Positions 31,480 through 43,060 of a DNA stretch of 64,000 bases are shown piece after piece (position 1 is the stretch's first letter; every line of letters starts with the position of its first letter). Both the position numbers and the translations under genes were made by a program. The notes beneath the pieces were generated by a model. That model had not been told where the DNA came from and searched no databases. It saw nothing but the letters and a program-made list of their open reading frames with translations. The DNA comes from Zhengitettix transpicula (taxonomy: Eukaryota; Arthropoda; Insecta; Orthoptera; Tetrigidae): contig CM073591.1 of assembly GCA_037074705.1 (NCBI GenBank), positions 7,625,587 to 7,689,586 of the forward strand, given 5' to 3'.

Positions 31480-32930
31480 CATCCAAATATAAATTGTGCG
31501 TCATGGACCGCGGTCCTTTGACCGTTGAAACCGAAAAATGCTACGTTTCTGGACGAAACGTCGAAAAAATTGTATTTATTTATTTTTTTGGATACGATTC
31601 CTGCTCTTTGATTGTAAGGTTGTTGTGTGCTTTCTCTGAGTTAATTCATGTAATGTCCGTCCTTCATGCAGTCCTACAGCGTGGCCTAAGCCTCGCACCG
31701 AGCCTGGAGTCGACTTGGGTAGCTCAATGTACGAAGCGCGAGACCTGCTCAGGCCTGATCATTTAACAAACATGGCACGGGAAGTTTGCCGTCTTCGAGG
31801 TTCCTTTTTAAGCGAGCGACGGTCTGATGTACTTTACTCTGTGTGCGCATGCGCCGTCGCAACCTCTGTGGACTCCAGCGGCGGCGTAATAAATACGTAC
31901 GCAGCTTTAGTGCGATTAAAATTAGAAGGTACTTGGGTGGGTTTTTCCTCGGCACGTGGTGCGAGGCGCTGTTGCCACACTGCGATTGTCCGGCAACGCC
32001 GCATTGTCGCGTCCCGAATTCTGTACAGATTTTAATTACGATACGGAACGAACGCTGGAACGGTGAAACAATCAGGGGGTTATCTCGTACAGAGAGGTGG
32101 GGGTGGGGGGTGCGAGGGGGGAGGGGGATTTTAAAGATATTCGAAATTACAAGGAGAGTTTTATTTTTGTAACTCTTACAGGTTCCACGAGTATTACTGT
32201 TCTTATTGTACCGAGAGTACTGTAGACGCACTCAAGGTAACAGAAGTTAGGGTAAAGGGAATATCTCCTATTCTCTTCATCTAATAAAAATATTTCTGAC
32301 TCGCTAAAGGTACAGGAATAATTTTTTCTTTCGCGCTTGTAGAGCGACGACGGTATTTTTGTGTATCTTAAAAGTACCGGGAGAACTTATTTTACTATAT
32401 TACGGTACCGGTATTTTTGACCCTCTTAAGGTACAAGTCTCCCTTAGGACGCCGGGAGCACGCTCAAGGTAGTGCTTGTGTATTTTTGACTGTATATAGG
32501 GGTACCGTGTATATTTTTAAATTCTCTTAGGAGGTCAAGTAGAATATTTTTGACTCTCTGAACGCCCCGGGAGTATTGTTGACTCTCTTAAGGTACTAAC
32601 AGTAATTGTTACCGGGAGTAATTCTGTCCGAGTTAAGAAACGGAGAGTATTATTTACTCTATTAGAGTATGCGGACACGATGGAACTTTTTTTTTATATT
32701 TTCAAAAAGCATATAGTATCTGTAGATGTGTCGTCTGCGGAACGTTGGCGACGTACTGTACTAGGAGTAGTTACGATACCAAGGAAAACAAAAATGAACT
32801 TGAAATTGCGCCGTGTCGAGAGACGTGATGACGTCATCGATGACGCGCGGCCGTCTAAAGCACGTGGTGGTCGGAGGAGGCCATTTTGCTTGTATGTGAC
32901 GTGTTATAATTCACCAGGTTGGTAGTACTG
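31480..32930. other. Unrecognised intron DNA with degenerate short repeats
   Basis: 31545-31570 has CTGGACGAAACGTCG, resembling the GAAACGTC motif on the other side of the mariner. 32170-32660 repeats degenerate units around GACTCTCTTAAGGTAC and GGGAGTATT. Open frames at 31749-32231 overlap on both strands and have no support. Confidence 0.4.
32170..32660 (+). repeat. Degenerate tandem repeat
   Basis: Irregular recurrence of TATTTTTGACTCTCT and CCGGGAGTA with AAGGTAC at roughly 40-70 bp spacing. Old and diverged. Confidence 0.4.
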
Positions 32931-33052
32931 CTTTAAGTAACAGCACGTTGACATTAGTCGTGGCGCAAAGAGTAGCGAACATGCGTGTGTGTGTGTGTGT
33001 GTAGAGTAATGAACACATATAATAATATGAATATAATCATTGTTAACCAACC

Positions 33053-33185
33053 TGTTGATTATTACATAAATGGCTTCCACAACGTGGGGCTAATGAATTT
33101 AAATTTGGACCTTTTGTTTATTACATAAATGGCGCCCAACGTGGGGCAAATTAATTAAAACGATCCATTTGATTATTACAATATA
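33053..33185 (+). repeat. Two iterations of LTR end plus lysine-type primer-binding site
   Basis: TTATTACATAAATGGC is followed by a decayed CCACAACGTGGGGC, then after ~60 bp the same LTR end is followed by TGGCGCCCAACGTGGGGC, an exact lysine-tRNA-type primer-binding site. A third TTATTACA abuts a TA repeat at 33180. No gag or pol follows. Confidence 0.5.
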
Positions 33186-33189
33186 TATA

Positions 33190-33510
33190 TATATATATAT
33201 ATGACAATTGTTGTGAATAGTGATACAGTAAACAAAAATATGTTTCTCTGTAAAGAAAGAACAGAATAATTTTTTTATTGAGTATGTACAACAATTACAT
33301 TATTTACAAGCCTACCTGTAAAGAAACGACAATTAAAGTTTACTATTATCAGTTCTTTACGAATTTTGTTTAAAATCTATCTTGTTTATAATTCTCCTTC
33401 GTAAGTTCTTTTAATAGCCGTCAGATAGAGTGACGATTCCGAAACAACTGAAGAACAAACAGCGCGCGGAGCAAAGAGGACCGCTGCATCTTTAAAACTG
33501 AAGAATGTAT

Positions 33511-33555
<45 letters not shown>

Positions 33556-34165
33556 CCTAGCTTCCTCTTCATATACATTTCTTCATGTTAATTTTAACAT
33601 GTTAACGTCATCAATGTATCACAATTGTAAAATCTTCGGATTATAAAATTTTCTGTATATATAAAAAAACTTCTTCAGCCTTTTATTTAACTATTTTTCT
33701 TTTAGTAACATAATTTTGTTTCTGGCTGTTTCAACCGATTGGGATAAAAGTAAGATCTGTAATAACAAACACACACAGGAATGAGAAGAGGAGGTTATTA
33801 CAATATATTTTCGTTGCGATAACAAAACACCGACTACTATTTATGGTTGTGGGGGAAAAAAATATCATGATTGAGGTATTAATAATAATATTTTGAAGAA
33901 ACATAAAAACTCTTTACGAAGAAGCGGAGTGAGTTTATTTGTATAAGACATACTTGGCAATCTTTTTGCGGTGTTTCTAGATAGTGACGTCATCATGTCC
34001 AACTCTGGTGTTACGGTTGTTTCCTGTGACGTGGCGGTTACTCTTAAATGTATCTATGTTAAAAGGGAAATGCCAGGTGAATGTGTGTGTGTGTCAATGG
34101 CGGACTCGTGCGAGTCCAAGATGGACGGTCTCTAGGGGGTTGTGCTGCTTCGTGCGACGTGTGTG

Positions 34166-34229
<64 letters not shown>

Positions 34230-35240
34230 TGACTCTGTTGGCTTTGTTTGTTCTGCTTCTTTTCTGGAGGACGGATGCGTGTAAACAGGCGTGGGAGTTG
34301 CAAAAGTGGCCTCCATCATCGAGCTAACGCAATTCTCTCATCTCAACTCTTCCTTCCTCAGATCAATATCACACACACACAGTCGTTCAGAATCCCTCGT
34401 TAGGTGCAGATAAAAAACCAACCCCCCAAAAATACTCGATTTTTTTTATAATGCAACAAGCCGTTCGCCCCCCCGCCCATTTGAACTCATTGACGCCATT
34501 TACATTTCTTAATGGTTAAAGTTGGTCTTTTTAACATTTATGATGAAGACGTCGTGTTTCGTCTTTGAAACGACGTGAAGGATTTTTATCATATGATGGT
34601 TACATTTTACTCTAAACCTTCCTTGTTAATATTTGTAATATAATAGGTGTAAAATAATTTACAATGAAAATAATTGGCTTTAAATTTAATTTGTTTATAA
34701 TTAACGGTTAACATAAATTAAATAGGGTAATTTTCAATTGCATCAAGGTAATTAAAATTTACTCCTACACTTTCTCCGTTTCCAGGCTGTCTCGTTCTCC
34801 GGGTTTATAGGTTGGAACTGTCCTGATTCCTCGCCTGTCCACATTCCAGAGGGCGGAAACCTCTTCACGTGTTGGATTTCAGCCAATCTGCATCGATTTT
34901 ACACTTTGGCGGGCTTAGGTCTCGTCTGTCGGAAGGGTTCACATCCGGAGTTCTTTTAGTCAGGTGAATATCCTTCAGGCAGGGTTCTCCCATAACCCGC
35001 CGCCTTTTGTCTTTAGGCACGGTTTCTCCTCGACGCCCCGTCACCTCGGCGCCAAACTACTGTGGCCGTAATATCCAGCAAGCCACAGCCCGGCTCTGGG
35101 TACACAGGCGTTTTGAACTGAATATTAATCTTGAATTAATTTAGGGGATGTTCTTATGTGCTACATCTTGGAACTAACTAAGGTTTCTTGATTAAAAACC
35201 TCAAGGACCAACTTGACACTCCTGTACATATAGGAAACAT
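33190..35240. other. Intron DNA with microsatellites
   Basis: (TA)n at 33516-33552 and (GA)n at 34169-34226. 34780-35110 is a GC-rich block, open on the minus strand in part, with no recognised product. Confidence 0.45.
34169..34226 (+). repeat. (GA)n microsatellite
   Basis: About 29 GA units, accounting for the RE-repeat and LS-repeat frames on both strands. Confidence 0.95.
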
Positions 35241-35261
35241 TGTGTAGTATAGATAATCCCT

Positions 35262-35465
35262 TACTCTAATTGTAATTCCTGCTACATAGGGCGAACGAAA
35301 GGTTCACTTGAAGGAGCATATATGTCTAATATCGTGAAGAGCCTGTTAGTCTCCAAACATATCATCAATTCGATTGGCAAAATGCTGAGATTCTTAGACG
35401 TTGTCATTCCAGAATTATATGAGAAATGCTACACATTAAATCCAACATCACCGAAATCCTCAAAC
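35262..35465 (+). pseudogene. Penelope-like element GIY-YIG endonuclease remnant
   Basis: SNCNSCYIGRTKGSL matches the start of the GIY-YIG domain of Penelope-like retroelements (cysteine-rich, YIGxTxR). After a frameshift it reads LKEHI, then LVSKHI and, in another frame, the alternating pattern of the NAEIL region. Penelope-like elements encode a reverse transcriptase fused to this endonuclease; only the endonuclease part is left here, with frame changes. A sister copy is at 58745-58935. Confidence 0.65.
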
Positions 35466-35559
35466 GGTTGATATGGCGTTTGTTAAAAAAAAAATTCGGG
35501 TTCAATGAGATTGATGGTGTTATTCCCGATGTTTGTTTGCATGCATGCATGGGAGGGCA

Positions 35560-35740
35560 GCGCCAGTGTAGATGGGCCTAGAGGGGCGTTACATATAAAA
35601 AAATAACGCGAAAATACCGAGATTGGAGTCGAATCCTCCGGGGGGGGGGGGTGGTTATGGATGTCGCTGAGTTTAATTAGGACACCCCGGGTAACCAAGG
35701 TTACATTGAACATACGGAAAATAAATACTTGAATGAAAAA
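35560..35740 (+). repeat. Family B fragment
   Basis: GGCGTTACATATAAAAAAAT, GAGATTGGAGTCGAATCC, a G-run and GGATGTCGCTGAGTTTAATT. Confidence 0.55.
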
Positions 35741-35744
35741 CTTA

Positions 35745-35845
35745 CGCCTGATTGAAAATTAATAATAAGAAACATAGTAAAATACAGAAGTGGTGATATA
35801 AATAACACACAACTACGTTTCTGGGATCAACAAGGCCTGCGAGGG
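35745..35845 (-). repeat. Family D element, truncated
   Basis: Minus strand has GATCCCAGAAACGTAGTTG then the TTATTTATATCACCACTTC block and 3' TTATTATTAATTTTCAATC. The CTGATGA side is missing. Confidence 0.5.
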
Positions 35846-35925
35846 ATATTCTCTCGCAGGCAGTACCTGCACGAGATATTCTCTCGCAGGTAGAATCTTG
35901 TAGGAGAGATACGAAGGGGCTAAAA
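35846..35925 (+). mobile_element. Family A 5' fragment
   Basis: Two iterations of GATATTCTCTCGCAGG, then GTAGGAGAGATACGAAGGGG; cut off after that. It suggests the 5' end of family A carries a short repeated motif. Confidence 0.55.
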
Positions 35926-36084
35926 GAAAATTTATTTCAGCAGGTCATTACACTGTTTCACAAATTTGGTTTTACTTCCGCTACTTGTTTACTCGCCTTT
36001 GCTATTATATTATCGTCGGCCGCTACGTGGTTTACTCACAATAACAGATTTTGCTATGATTTTTCCTCGTCCGGCCTCCAATAC

Positions 36085-36660
36085 AAGACTATCCGTGACC
36101 AGCATCGGTCGGGCTCCAAAGCCAGACTTACCCTGACCATCATCGGTCGGGTTCTCAAACCAGACTTACCCTGACCATCATCGGTCGGGCTCCCAAATCC
36201 AGACTTACCCTGACCATCATCGGTCGGGCTCTCAAACCAGACTTACCCTGACCATCAACGGCCGGGCTCCCAAATCCAGACTTAACTTGACCATAATCGG
36301 TCAGGCTCTCAAACCAGTCTTACCCTGACCATCATCGGTCGGGCTCCCAAAACAGACTTACCTTGACCATCGTCGGTCGGGCTCTCAAGCCTGACTTACC
36401 CTGACCATCATCGGTCGGGCTATCAAACCAGACTTACCCTGACCATAATCGGTCGGGCTCTCAAGCCTGACTTACCCTGACCATCATCGGTCGGGCTCTC
36501 AAACCAAACTTAGCGTGACCATCATCGGTCGGGCTCGCAAAACAGACTTACCCTGACCATCGTCGGTCGGGCTCTCAAACCAGACTTACCCTGACCATCA
36601 TCGGTCGGGCTCTCAAACCAGACTTACCCTGACCATCATCGGTCAGTCCCGAAAGCAGAC
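36085..36660 (+). repeat. 38-bp minisatellite, about 15 units
   Basis: Consensus contains ACTTACCCTGACCATCATCG then GTCGGGCTCTCAAACCAG, total 38 bp. Units are well conserved. The half-palindromic GACC...GGTC around the CATCATC centre recurs in each unit. Not a CRISPR: no variable spacers. Confidence 0.9.
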
Positions 36661-38190
36661 TGTTTCGCCGCAAGTTCTGCGTATTACACACGTTGCCGAC
36701 AATAATATTAAAGAAAATTATTTTAAAAAAAACTTTGATTACACATTAGTGATTTCTGCAGTATTGTGTATATATTATTTACTTATACACGCGTGCACGT
36801 ATGACATTATTTAGGCACGGCGACGCGCAGAAAGTGTTTTCTAAATATAAACCGTTGCAGCTGGTTGAGTGGAGTGGGTCAGTTGGCAGCGAGTCGCCGG
36901 CCTGTGGGCGCGGCGCTTCCTCTTCAAAACTGGACTAATTTATAGCCTCTCTAATTCATTAAGCATCTTCAGCCTTGTCAGTTGTTGTTGTTTTTTTTAA
37001 AAAAAAATAATAACTTTATTCGCAAATGTAAATTACAAGATTCGAGGGTCGACTAGTCGCGTTTGTGACGGAACAGTGCAGGGGCGAGGATACTGCCTCC
37101 TCCTCCCCCCCCCTAGTCACGAAAACTTGCATTACAGAGGCTCGACATGTAACATTCACATGTTTTGCCTGTAAAAAAAAAATATCGGGGGTAATTTGGG
37201 TCCGGCAGCGAGTTCCTTAAGCATGTTGAGGCCATTAGTGGAAAAACCCAAGTTTTCCGATTCGGAAGGCCTCACGAAAATACATTTAAACCATTCGTAT
37301 TATGGTGCGCTTTTCGTTATTGATTTGTACAAAATATTTTTTATAACTGTTAATTACTGCCTGGAAGCATGGGAATGTGGCTTGCCGGGGTCGAGCAGCA
37401 GACACAAGACAATGGCGGGGTGGGTTGGAAAATCCGCAAGTCCCGCAAGCTAGGTCAGGGTCGGCCAAGGAAGGGGTAGATGACCGGAAGGCTATGGCCC
37501 TAAAATAGATGGAAGAGGGTCACGTGTGCACAAGGACCAACCAGGAGAGAGGGTTTTGAGAAGGCAGAGAAAGAAGTCTGCGAACAAGAGAGTGGTAGAA
37601 GAGATGAATTTGGACAGTCGATGAGAGCGGTCAAGGAGATGAATTTGGACCGTCGGTGAGAGTGGTCAGGGAAAGTTGATCCTGAAAGATTTTGGTTCTG
37701 CACGTGGGTCTCCGGTCTTCTGCGAATGCTGATGAGACAGATAGCCGCCAACGGGAGTCGACCCTGTCCGAGCTGCAGACCTGGTAAGTCGCGTTCCATG
37801 CTTCCGGGTATCGCGTCGGTTTGCCACGAGAAAAACCACGGTTAATCTTGAGAAAGGGAGGGGGTTACATGCATCCCTGGCAGGCTGGAGAGCTTTTCGT
37901 TTTGTATAAATTCTGAGAAAATGAATTATTGTTTTTTTTTAATAACTAAATATTGCATTTCCCTTTCCTGCAAGAACAATTCTTGCAGGTGGCGCCCAAC
38001 AAATAGTTAATTTAACCGTAAGCTCACCACAGTATTCTGCCACATTATATAATATTAATCCTCTATCAAACATAGAATGTTTGTTAGGCCTACTTAGATT
38101 CAGATCCTCAATAAAAAAAATTCCCCTCCCCTTGGTGTTATGATTATAGACATCTAATTTCCTTTTGTAATAATAATAACAAATCTATCT
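36661..38190. other. Intron DNA; possible LTR at 37148-37869
   Basis: 37148-37869 starts TGTAAC and ends GTTACA but has no clear target duplication. TGGCGCCCAAC, a primer-binding-site-like string, is at 37991-38001. No coding retroelement sequence follows. Confidence 0.35.
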
Positions 38191-39180
38191 TGGTGCCCGG
38201 CGTTGCCCGGGTTGTCATGTATCCATAACAGCCGATTTGACTCCAATCTCGGTTGCTTTCGAGTTAATATTTTACGTAACGCACTCGATCCGCAATGCCG
38301 AAAAGAAAGGGGTTGAAGTCACCCTCGACCCCGACACGACCCCAGTTAAAAAGTTGAATGTCGTAATTAAACTAGGAGATCAATACCGCCGTATTTTACT
38401 CGATTCTCGGTTGCTTATGCGTTATTTTTATGTAACGCTCCCCTCCATCCACCCCCACCCTCAAGAGTGGGCCTCTCCCTAGCTGGAAAGGGGTTTACCA
38501 CCTTCGTACACAGAGAACATCATGTAGAGACATTTTTTTATGAATCTCGTTGACCCCCCAAAATGTATTTATTTGACGCAAATATAAGCCGCCTAACATG
38601 TTCTAAAAATTTCCACCCCCCTCCCCTCCCCCACCACGTCACACCGCAGCTACTGTATGGGTTATACAATATAGTTGAATATCGTCAGTCACAATCTTAA
38701 TCCCGAATTCGACTCCCAATCTCGATTCGCTTTTTTTTGCGGTATTTTTATGTCATGCCAGTCCACCCCGACCCTTAATGGTGCTCCTCTCCCAGGCCCA
38801 AAAGGGGGTTGAATATATGCACAGAGAACATGTACAGACATTTTATGAATCTCGTTGACCCCGAAATATATTTATTTGACGCAAATATAAGCCGACTAAC
38901 ATGTTCTAAAAATTACCACCCCCCCTCCCCCCCACGTCACACCGCAGCTACTGTATGGGTTATACAATATAGTTGAATATCGTCAGTCACAATCGTAATC
39001 CCGAATTCGACTCCCAATCTCGATTCGCTTTTTTTTGCGGTATTTTTATGTCATGCCAGTCCACCCCGACCCTTAATGGTGCTCCTCTCCCAGGCCCAAA
39101 AGGGGGTTGAATATATGCACAGAGAACATGTACAGACATTTCATGAATCTCGTTGACCCCGAAATATATTTATTATATTT
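38191..39180 (-). repeat. Family B tandem array
   Basis: After a diverged unit (38200-38500), a ~300-bp unit starting TGAATCTCGTTGACC repeats at 38540, 38844 and 39143 with very high identity, including GTTATACAATATAGTTGAAT and CCCTTAATGGTGCTCCTC. The near-identity of the last two units implies recent amplification or gene conversion. Confidence 0.8.
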
Positions 39181-39319
39181 TCTTCTGCTGTCAACTTGAA
39201 AAAGAGGTTCAAGTTTTTTTTTCGGATCAAATTCTGTATGACGCCTATTTTTTAATTTATAGAATAGATCAGGGGCAGTTGCCCGAGAATTTAAATCTTC
39301 TAATAAATAAATAAAAAAA

Positions 39320-39450
39320 GAGTGTTGTGTGCATGTTCCTTATATAAATCTACACCCGTGGAGCAAATTTCGTAGACGTGTTTCCTTGCGACCACGAAAC
39401 AAACCCTGTCTGGGGTTGAGACACGTCCAGCACCCCTCAGGAGCGGCTCA
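39320..39450 (-). repeat. Family B fragment
   Basis: ATAAATCTACACCCGTGGAG, CGTAGACGTGTTTCCTTGCG and CCCTCAGGAGCGG blocks. Confidence 0.55.
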
Positions 39451-40018
39451 GTTGCAAGTTTTATGAATTTCTGTTCTTCGATGTGATCGTTTCGTGATCA
39501 ACTCCCCTCAGATCCCAACGTTCTTATCGATTTTCTTTTTTTTTTAGAATCCATATTTCCCTCCGCAGTCGCCCGTCTGATTTGTTCTCGTGTGCCGCCG
39601 TGGTAATTACTTGGAAAGACCGTTTTTCTTTCCAGCAGCTATGCAAAGCAGCAGCAGACAGCCGCACAAAGGAAGTACGTCACGTGCGTCGCGGCCTCCT
39701 CCTCCTCCTCCTCCTCCTTCTTTACATCACGCGAAATTAACTCCCGCCGGTGCCGGCGCCGTCGTCGCCCATTTCTTTAAAAAGCGGGAGGGGGGGGGGA
39801 CGCAGAAGAAAAAAAATTTTTTTTTTAATCGACGCGATTTACGACAAGTGCTCGCAAGATTGCTGATTAAGGCTGACGCCGCCGCCACCGGCCAAGTCGG
39901 GAGGCGGATTTTTAACTTTAAATATTCATACAGAAAGGAAAAGCTGCTTCGGAGACGCGGGGAAGAGAAGAAAAGGAAGGATCCCAGCTTGATTAAATCA
40001 CATAAAAATACACTTGTC

Positions 40019-40052
<34 letters not shown>

Positions 40053-40235
40053 GAGTGAGTGAGTGAGTCCTCCATCTTGGCGTTGATGTGTAATTCACCT
40101 TGTAACGTACCGATTTTGGATCTGAAATTGGTTGACAATGGTGAGGTAACATTATTATTTACATTTTTTAGGGGGTGGGGTATTCGGTGGTATAGGAGAG
40201 GAAAGGTGAGCAATAAAGAGTGAAAAAAAAATCAA
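39451..40235. other. CpG-rich intron DNA with simple repeats
   Basis: CCTCCTCCT repeat near 39695, poly-A/T near 39810, (GA)n at 40021-40070. 39820-39930 is a non-repetitive ATTA/CpG segment. Confidence 0.45.
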
Positions 40236-40239
40236 AGGA

Positions 40240-41090
40240 AATGAAGCAAAAAAAGAGAGACAGGACAAAGAGATAAAGTTAAACATGTTCTGGGAGATCA
40301 TAAAAAAGGATGTAGAGACTTACTCAAAGCGGAGAAAACATGAAGTGAAGCAAAAACAACAGGAAAAACAAGAGAGAAAGGGACGGATTTAGAGAGATGA
40401 TGTGAAAAATGTTCTAGAAGATCATAAAAAAGGATGTAGAGACTTACTACAAGCATAGAAGTGAAGAAAAACCAACAAGAAAAACAAGAGAGAAAGGGAG
40501 AGATTAGAGAGATGATGTGAAAAATGTTCTATAAAATCATAAAAAAGGATGTAGAGACTTACTCCAAGCATAGAAAACTTGAAGTGAAGAAAAACCAACA
40601 AGAGAAACAAGAGAGAAAGGGACACATTAGAGAGATGATGTGAAAAATGTTCTACAAGATCATAAAAAAGGATGTAGAGACTTACTCCAAGCATAGAAAA
40701 CTTGAAGTGAAGAAAAACCAACAAGAAAAACAAGAGAGAAAGGGACAGATTGGAGAGATGATGTGAAAAATGTTCTAGAAGATCATAAAAAAGGATGTAG
40801 AGACCTATTCAAAGCGGAGAAAACATGAAGTGAAGAAAAAACATCAAGAAAAACAAGAGAGAAAGGGACAGATTAGAGAGATGATGTGAAAAATGTTCTA
40901 GAAGATCATAAAAAAGGATGTAGAGACTTACTCTAAGCATAGAAAACTTGAAGTGAAGAAAAACCAACAAGAAAAACAAGAGAGAAAGGGACAGATTAGA
41001 GAGATGATATGAAAGATCTCCTACAAGATCAGAGAAAAGATGTAGAGATTTACTCCAAGCGAAGAAAACAGAAAGATAGAAAGAGGAAGT
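40240..41090 (+). repeat. ~123-bp tandem array, about seven units
   Basis: Units repeat GATGATGTGAAAAATGTTCT at 40396, 40511, 40634, 40757, 40880 and (variant) 41003, spacing 115-123 bp. A-rich and purine-rich. The region before it (GAGGTAACATTATTATT) also precedes the array at 45.3 kb. Confidence 0.9.
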
Positions 41091-41213
41091 GTGTAAGAAA
41101 CAAGTTCTATGGCCTGTCTACAGTTTCTTCTTCTCTACTCTTCCATTAAGGACTCTGCACTGGGTCATCTACCACTCTACGACCAGGCCGAACTTAGTAG
41201 GTTCGCCGCAGCC

Positions 41214-41445
41214 TGACGAGTGTTTGCCCGACCTACCTAATGCAGGTTTTTCTAGAGTTTTCCCTGCATCACTTTCAAGCGATTTGCCGGGTAGGATCCT
41301 TAAAATATAGCCCGGGGGGCCCTATTTAACCCTTGGCTACCTTCCTCTACCCTTCCGCATCCCCCCTTTCAAATCCCTTCCTATGCTATTAAAGAGGAGT
41401 TGCCAACATGTGGATTACCCTCATGTAGCCTGTTGCCCTAAAAGT
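41214..41445 (+). mobile_element. Family A 3' fragment
   Basis: From GCCCGACCTACCTAATGCAG to TGTTGCCCTAAAAGTAAAA. 5'-truncated. Confidence 0.65.
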
Positions 41446-41499
41446 AAAATACGTTCAGAGGATCAAAGGACTCTTTTCTTTGGGAGTGTTATAGGGAAT

Positions 41500-42425
41500 T
41501 TCTGTCCTTGACAAAAATTCTGCGTGTGTGTATGTTCCTTATACAAATCAACACCCGTGGAGCGAACGTCACCAAAATTTCGTACACGTGTTCTTTGTGA
41601 ACCGGAAACAAACACTGTGGGGGTGAGACACGTCTACCACGGTCAGGAGCGGGGGCGGAAATTTTTCAAACGGCCGATATGTCCGTCGAATAAATAGTTT
41701 TCTGGGTCTGAAGAGATATTTAACCGAGTATAATTTTCAACCCCTTGCGGAATGGGAGGGGAGCACCCCTTACGGTGTGAGGGGTGGAAGGGAGTTGCAG
41801 AAAAATACCGCGAATAAAACCATCATTGGAGTAAAATCCGGGGGTTATGGATGTCGCTGAGTTTAATTATAACATTCAACTTCCTGTTTGAAAGCCCAAG
41901 CGGGGTGGACGAGGGTGGAAATTTTTAAAAACCTGTTTAACAGCCGATATTTGCGTCGAATAATTTTTTTGTTGTTGTCAGACAGATTTAAAGTATTTCT
42001 CCCGATATTTGTTTATAATTTCAACCCCTTAAGGCAAATGAGGGGAGCATTTCTTAGGGGTGGGGGTGTATGGACGTTACATAAAAATAACGCGAAAACA
42101 ACCAAGATTGGAGTCGATTCAGAGGTGTGGATGTCGCCGAGTTTAATTACAACATTGAACCTCCTGTTTGAAAGCCCAAGCGGGGTGGACGAGGGTGGAA
42201 ATTTTTAATAACATGTTAAACAGCCGATATTTGCGTCGAATAATTTTTTGTTGTTGTTGTCAGACAGATTTAAAGTATTTATTCCGATATGTGTATAATT
42301 TCAACGCCTTAAGGCAGAGGAGGGGAGCATCCCTTAGGGGTAGGGGTGTAAGGGCGTTACATAAAGCAACCAAGATTGGAGTCGATTCAGAGATGTGGAT
42401 GTCGCTGAGTTTAATCACGGCAGCT
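41500..42425 (+). repeat. Family B tandem units
   Basis: Units begin around 41590, 41880 and 42168. The last two share AAAGCCCAAGCGGGGTGGAC, GAGGGTGGAAATTTTTAA, CAGCCGATATTTGCGTCG and GGAGTCGATTCAGAG at about 280 bp spacing. Confidence 0.75.
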
Positions 42426-43060
42426 TGTTGTCCTCCCTCCCTCGCGAAGGAATATGAAAGAGCCGCGCGTGATCTGCGCTCCGGGGGGGTCACTAGTTAG
42501 CGACGATCAATGTTTGCCCTGGCCTGTTCGCAAACCACTGCACATTGGTTGACCAGCCCGAGCGTCACACCGCCAAATATTTGCCATTGAACCGACGCAA
42601 ACGCAATTTCATTAATTTCCACCATTCAGCCGGCTGCGGGGATTAATATTGTATGTGGGGAAAAAAACCAGAGAGAGAGACGGACGCGGCCCTCGGGAGA
42701 CTCACGTCACATCAATTATACGCGGTTATCAAACAGAACCGTGAAAGGGAAGAACAGGAACCGGTCTAATATTCAACTAATTTCATTAAATAAACCCCGG
42801 GGGGGAAAAAAATATAATTTTACACAACGAACCCCCCTTGATTTACCCAAGCATTCACCTTTGTTTACTCTTCTTTAACTCCCAGCGTCATTCAGCGTAC
42901 CTGATGACACAATCAACGATCCCCCGTCCTTTCTCAGTCACTTAACCCAATATTTAGCACGATTGTTTGACGTTTTGCCACAGCGGCCCATTAGCTATAT
43001 TCATCTCTCACCCCGCAAAAGGCCGGGGGGGGGATTGTTTTCTACCAACTTGTACATGTC
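42426..43060. other. Non-repetitive CpG/ATTA-rich intron DNA
   Basis: 42560-42780 mixes CpG with ATTA/TAAT sites (TTTCATTAATTTCC, ATTAATATTG). No coding support. Confidence 0.4.

Noticed and set aside
31191..31766. 191-codon plus-strand frame
   Set aside because: It runs antisense through the mariner 5' end and its terminal repeat, then into unrelated DNA.
31749..32231. 160-codon minus-strand frame overlapping plus-strand frames
   Set aside because: No recognised domain, no splice context, and mutually overlapping frames.
36085..36660. CRISPR-like regular repeats
   Set aside because: The 38-bp units are contiguous without variable spacers and the context is a eukaryotic intron.
37148..37869. 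Solo LTR with TGTAAC...GTTACA ends
   Set aside because: Termini fit, but flanking bases do not match as a target duplication and the nearby primer-site-like string is 120 bp away, so it is only noted as possible.
40422..40733. 103-codon repetitive hydrophobic frame
   Set aside because: The unit is 123 bp, a multiple of three, so the repeat stays in frame by chance.
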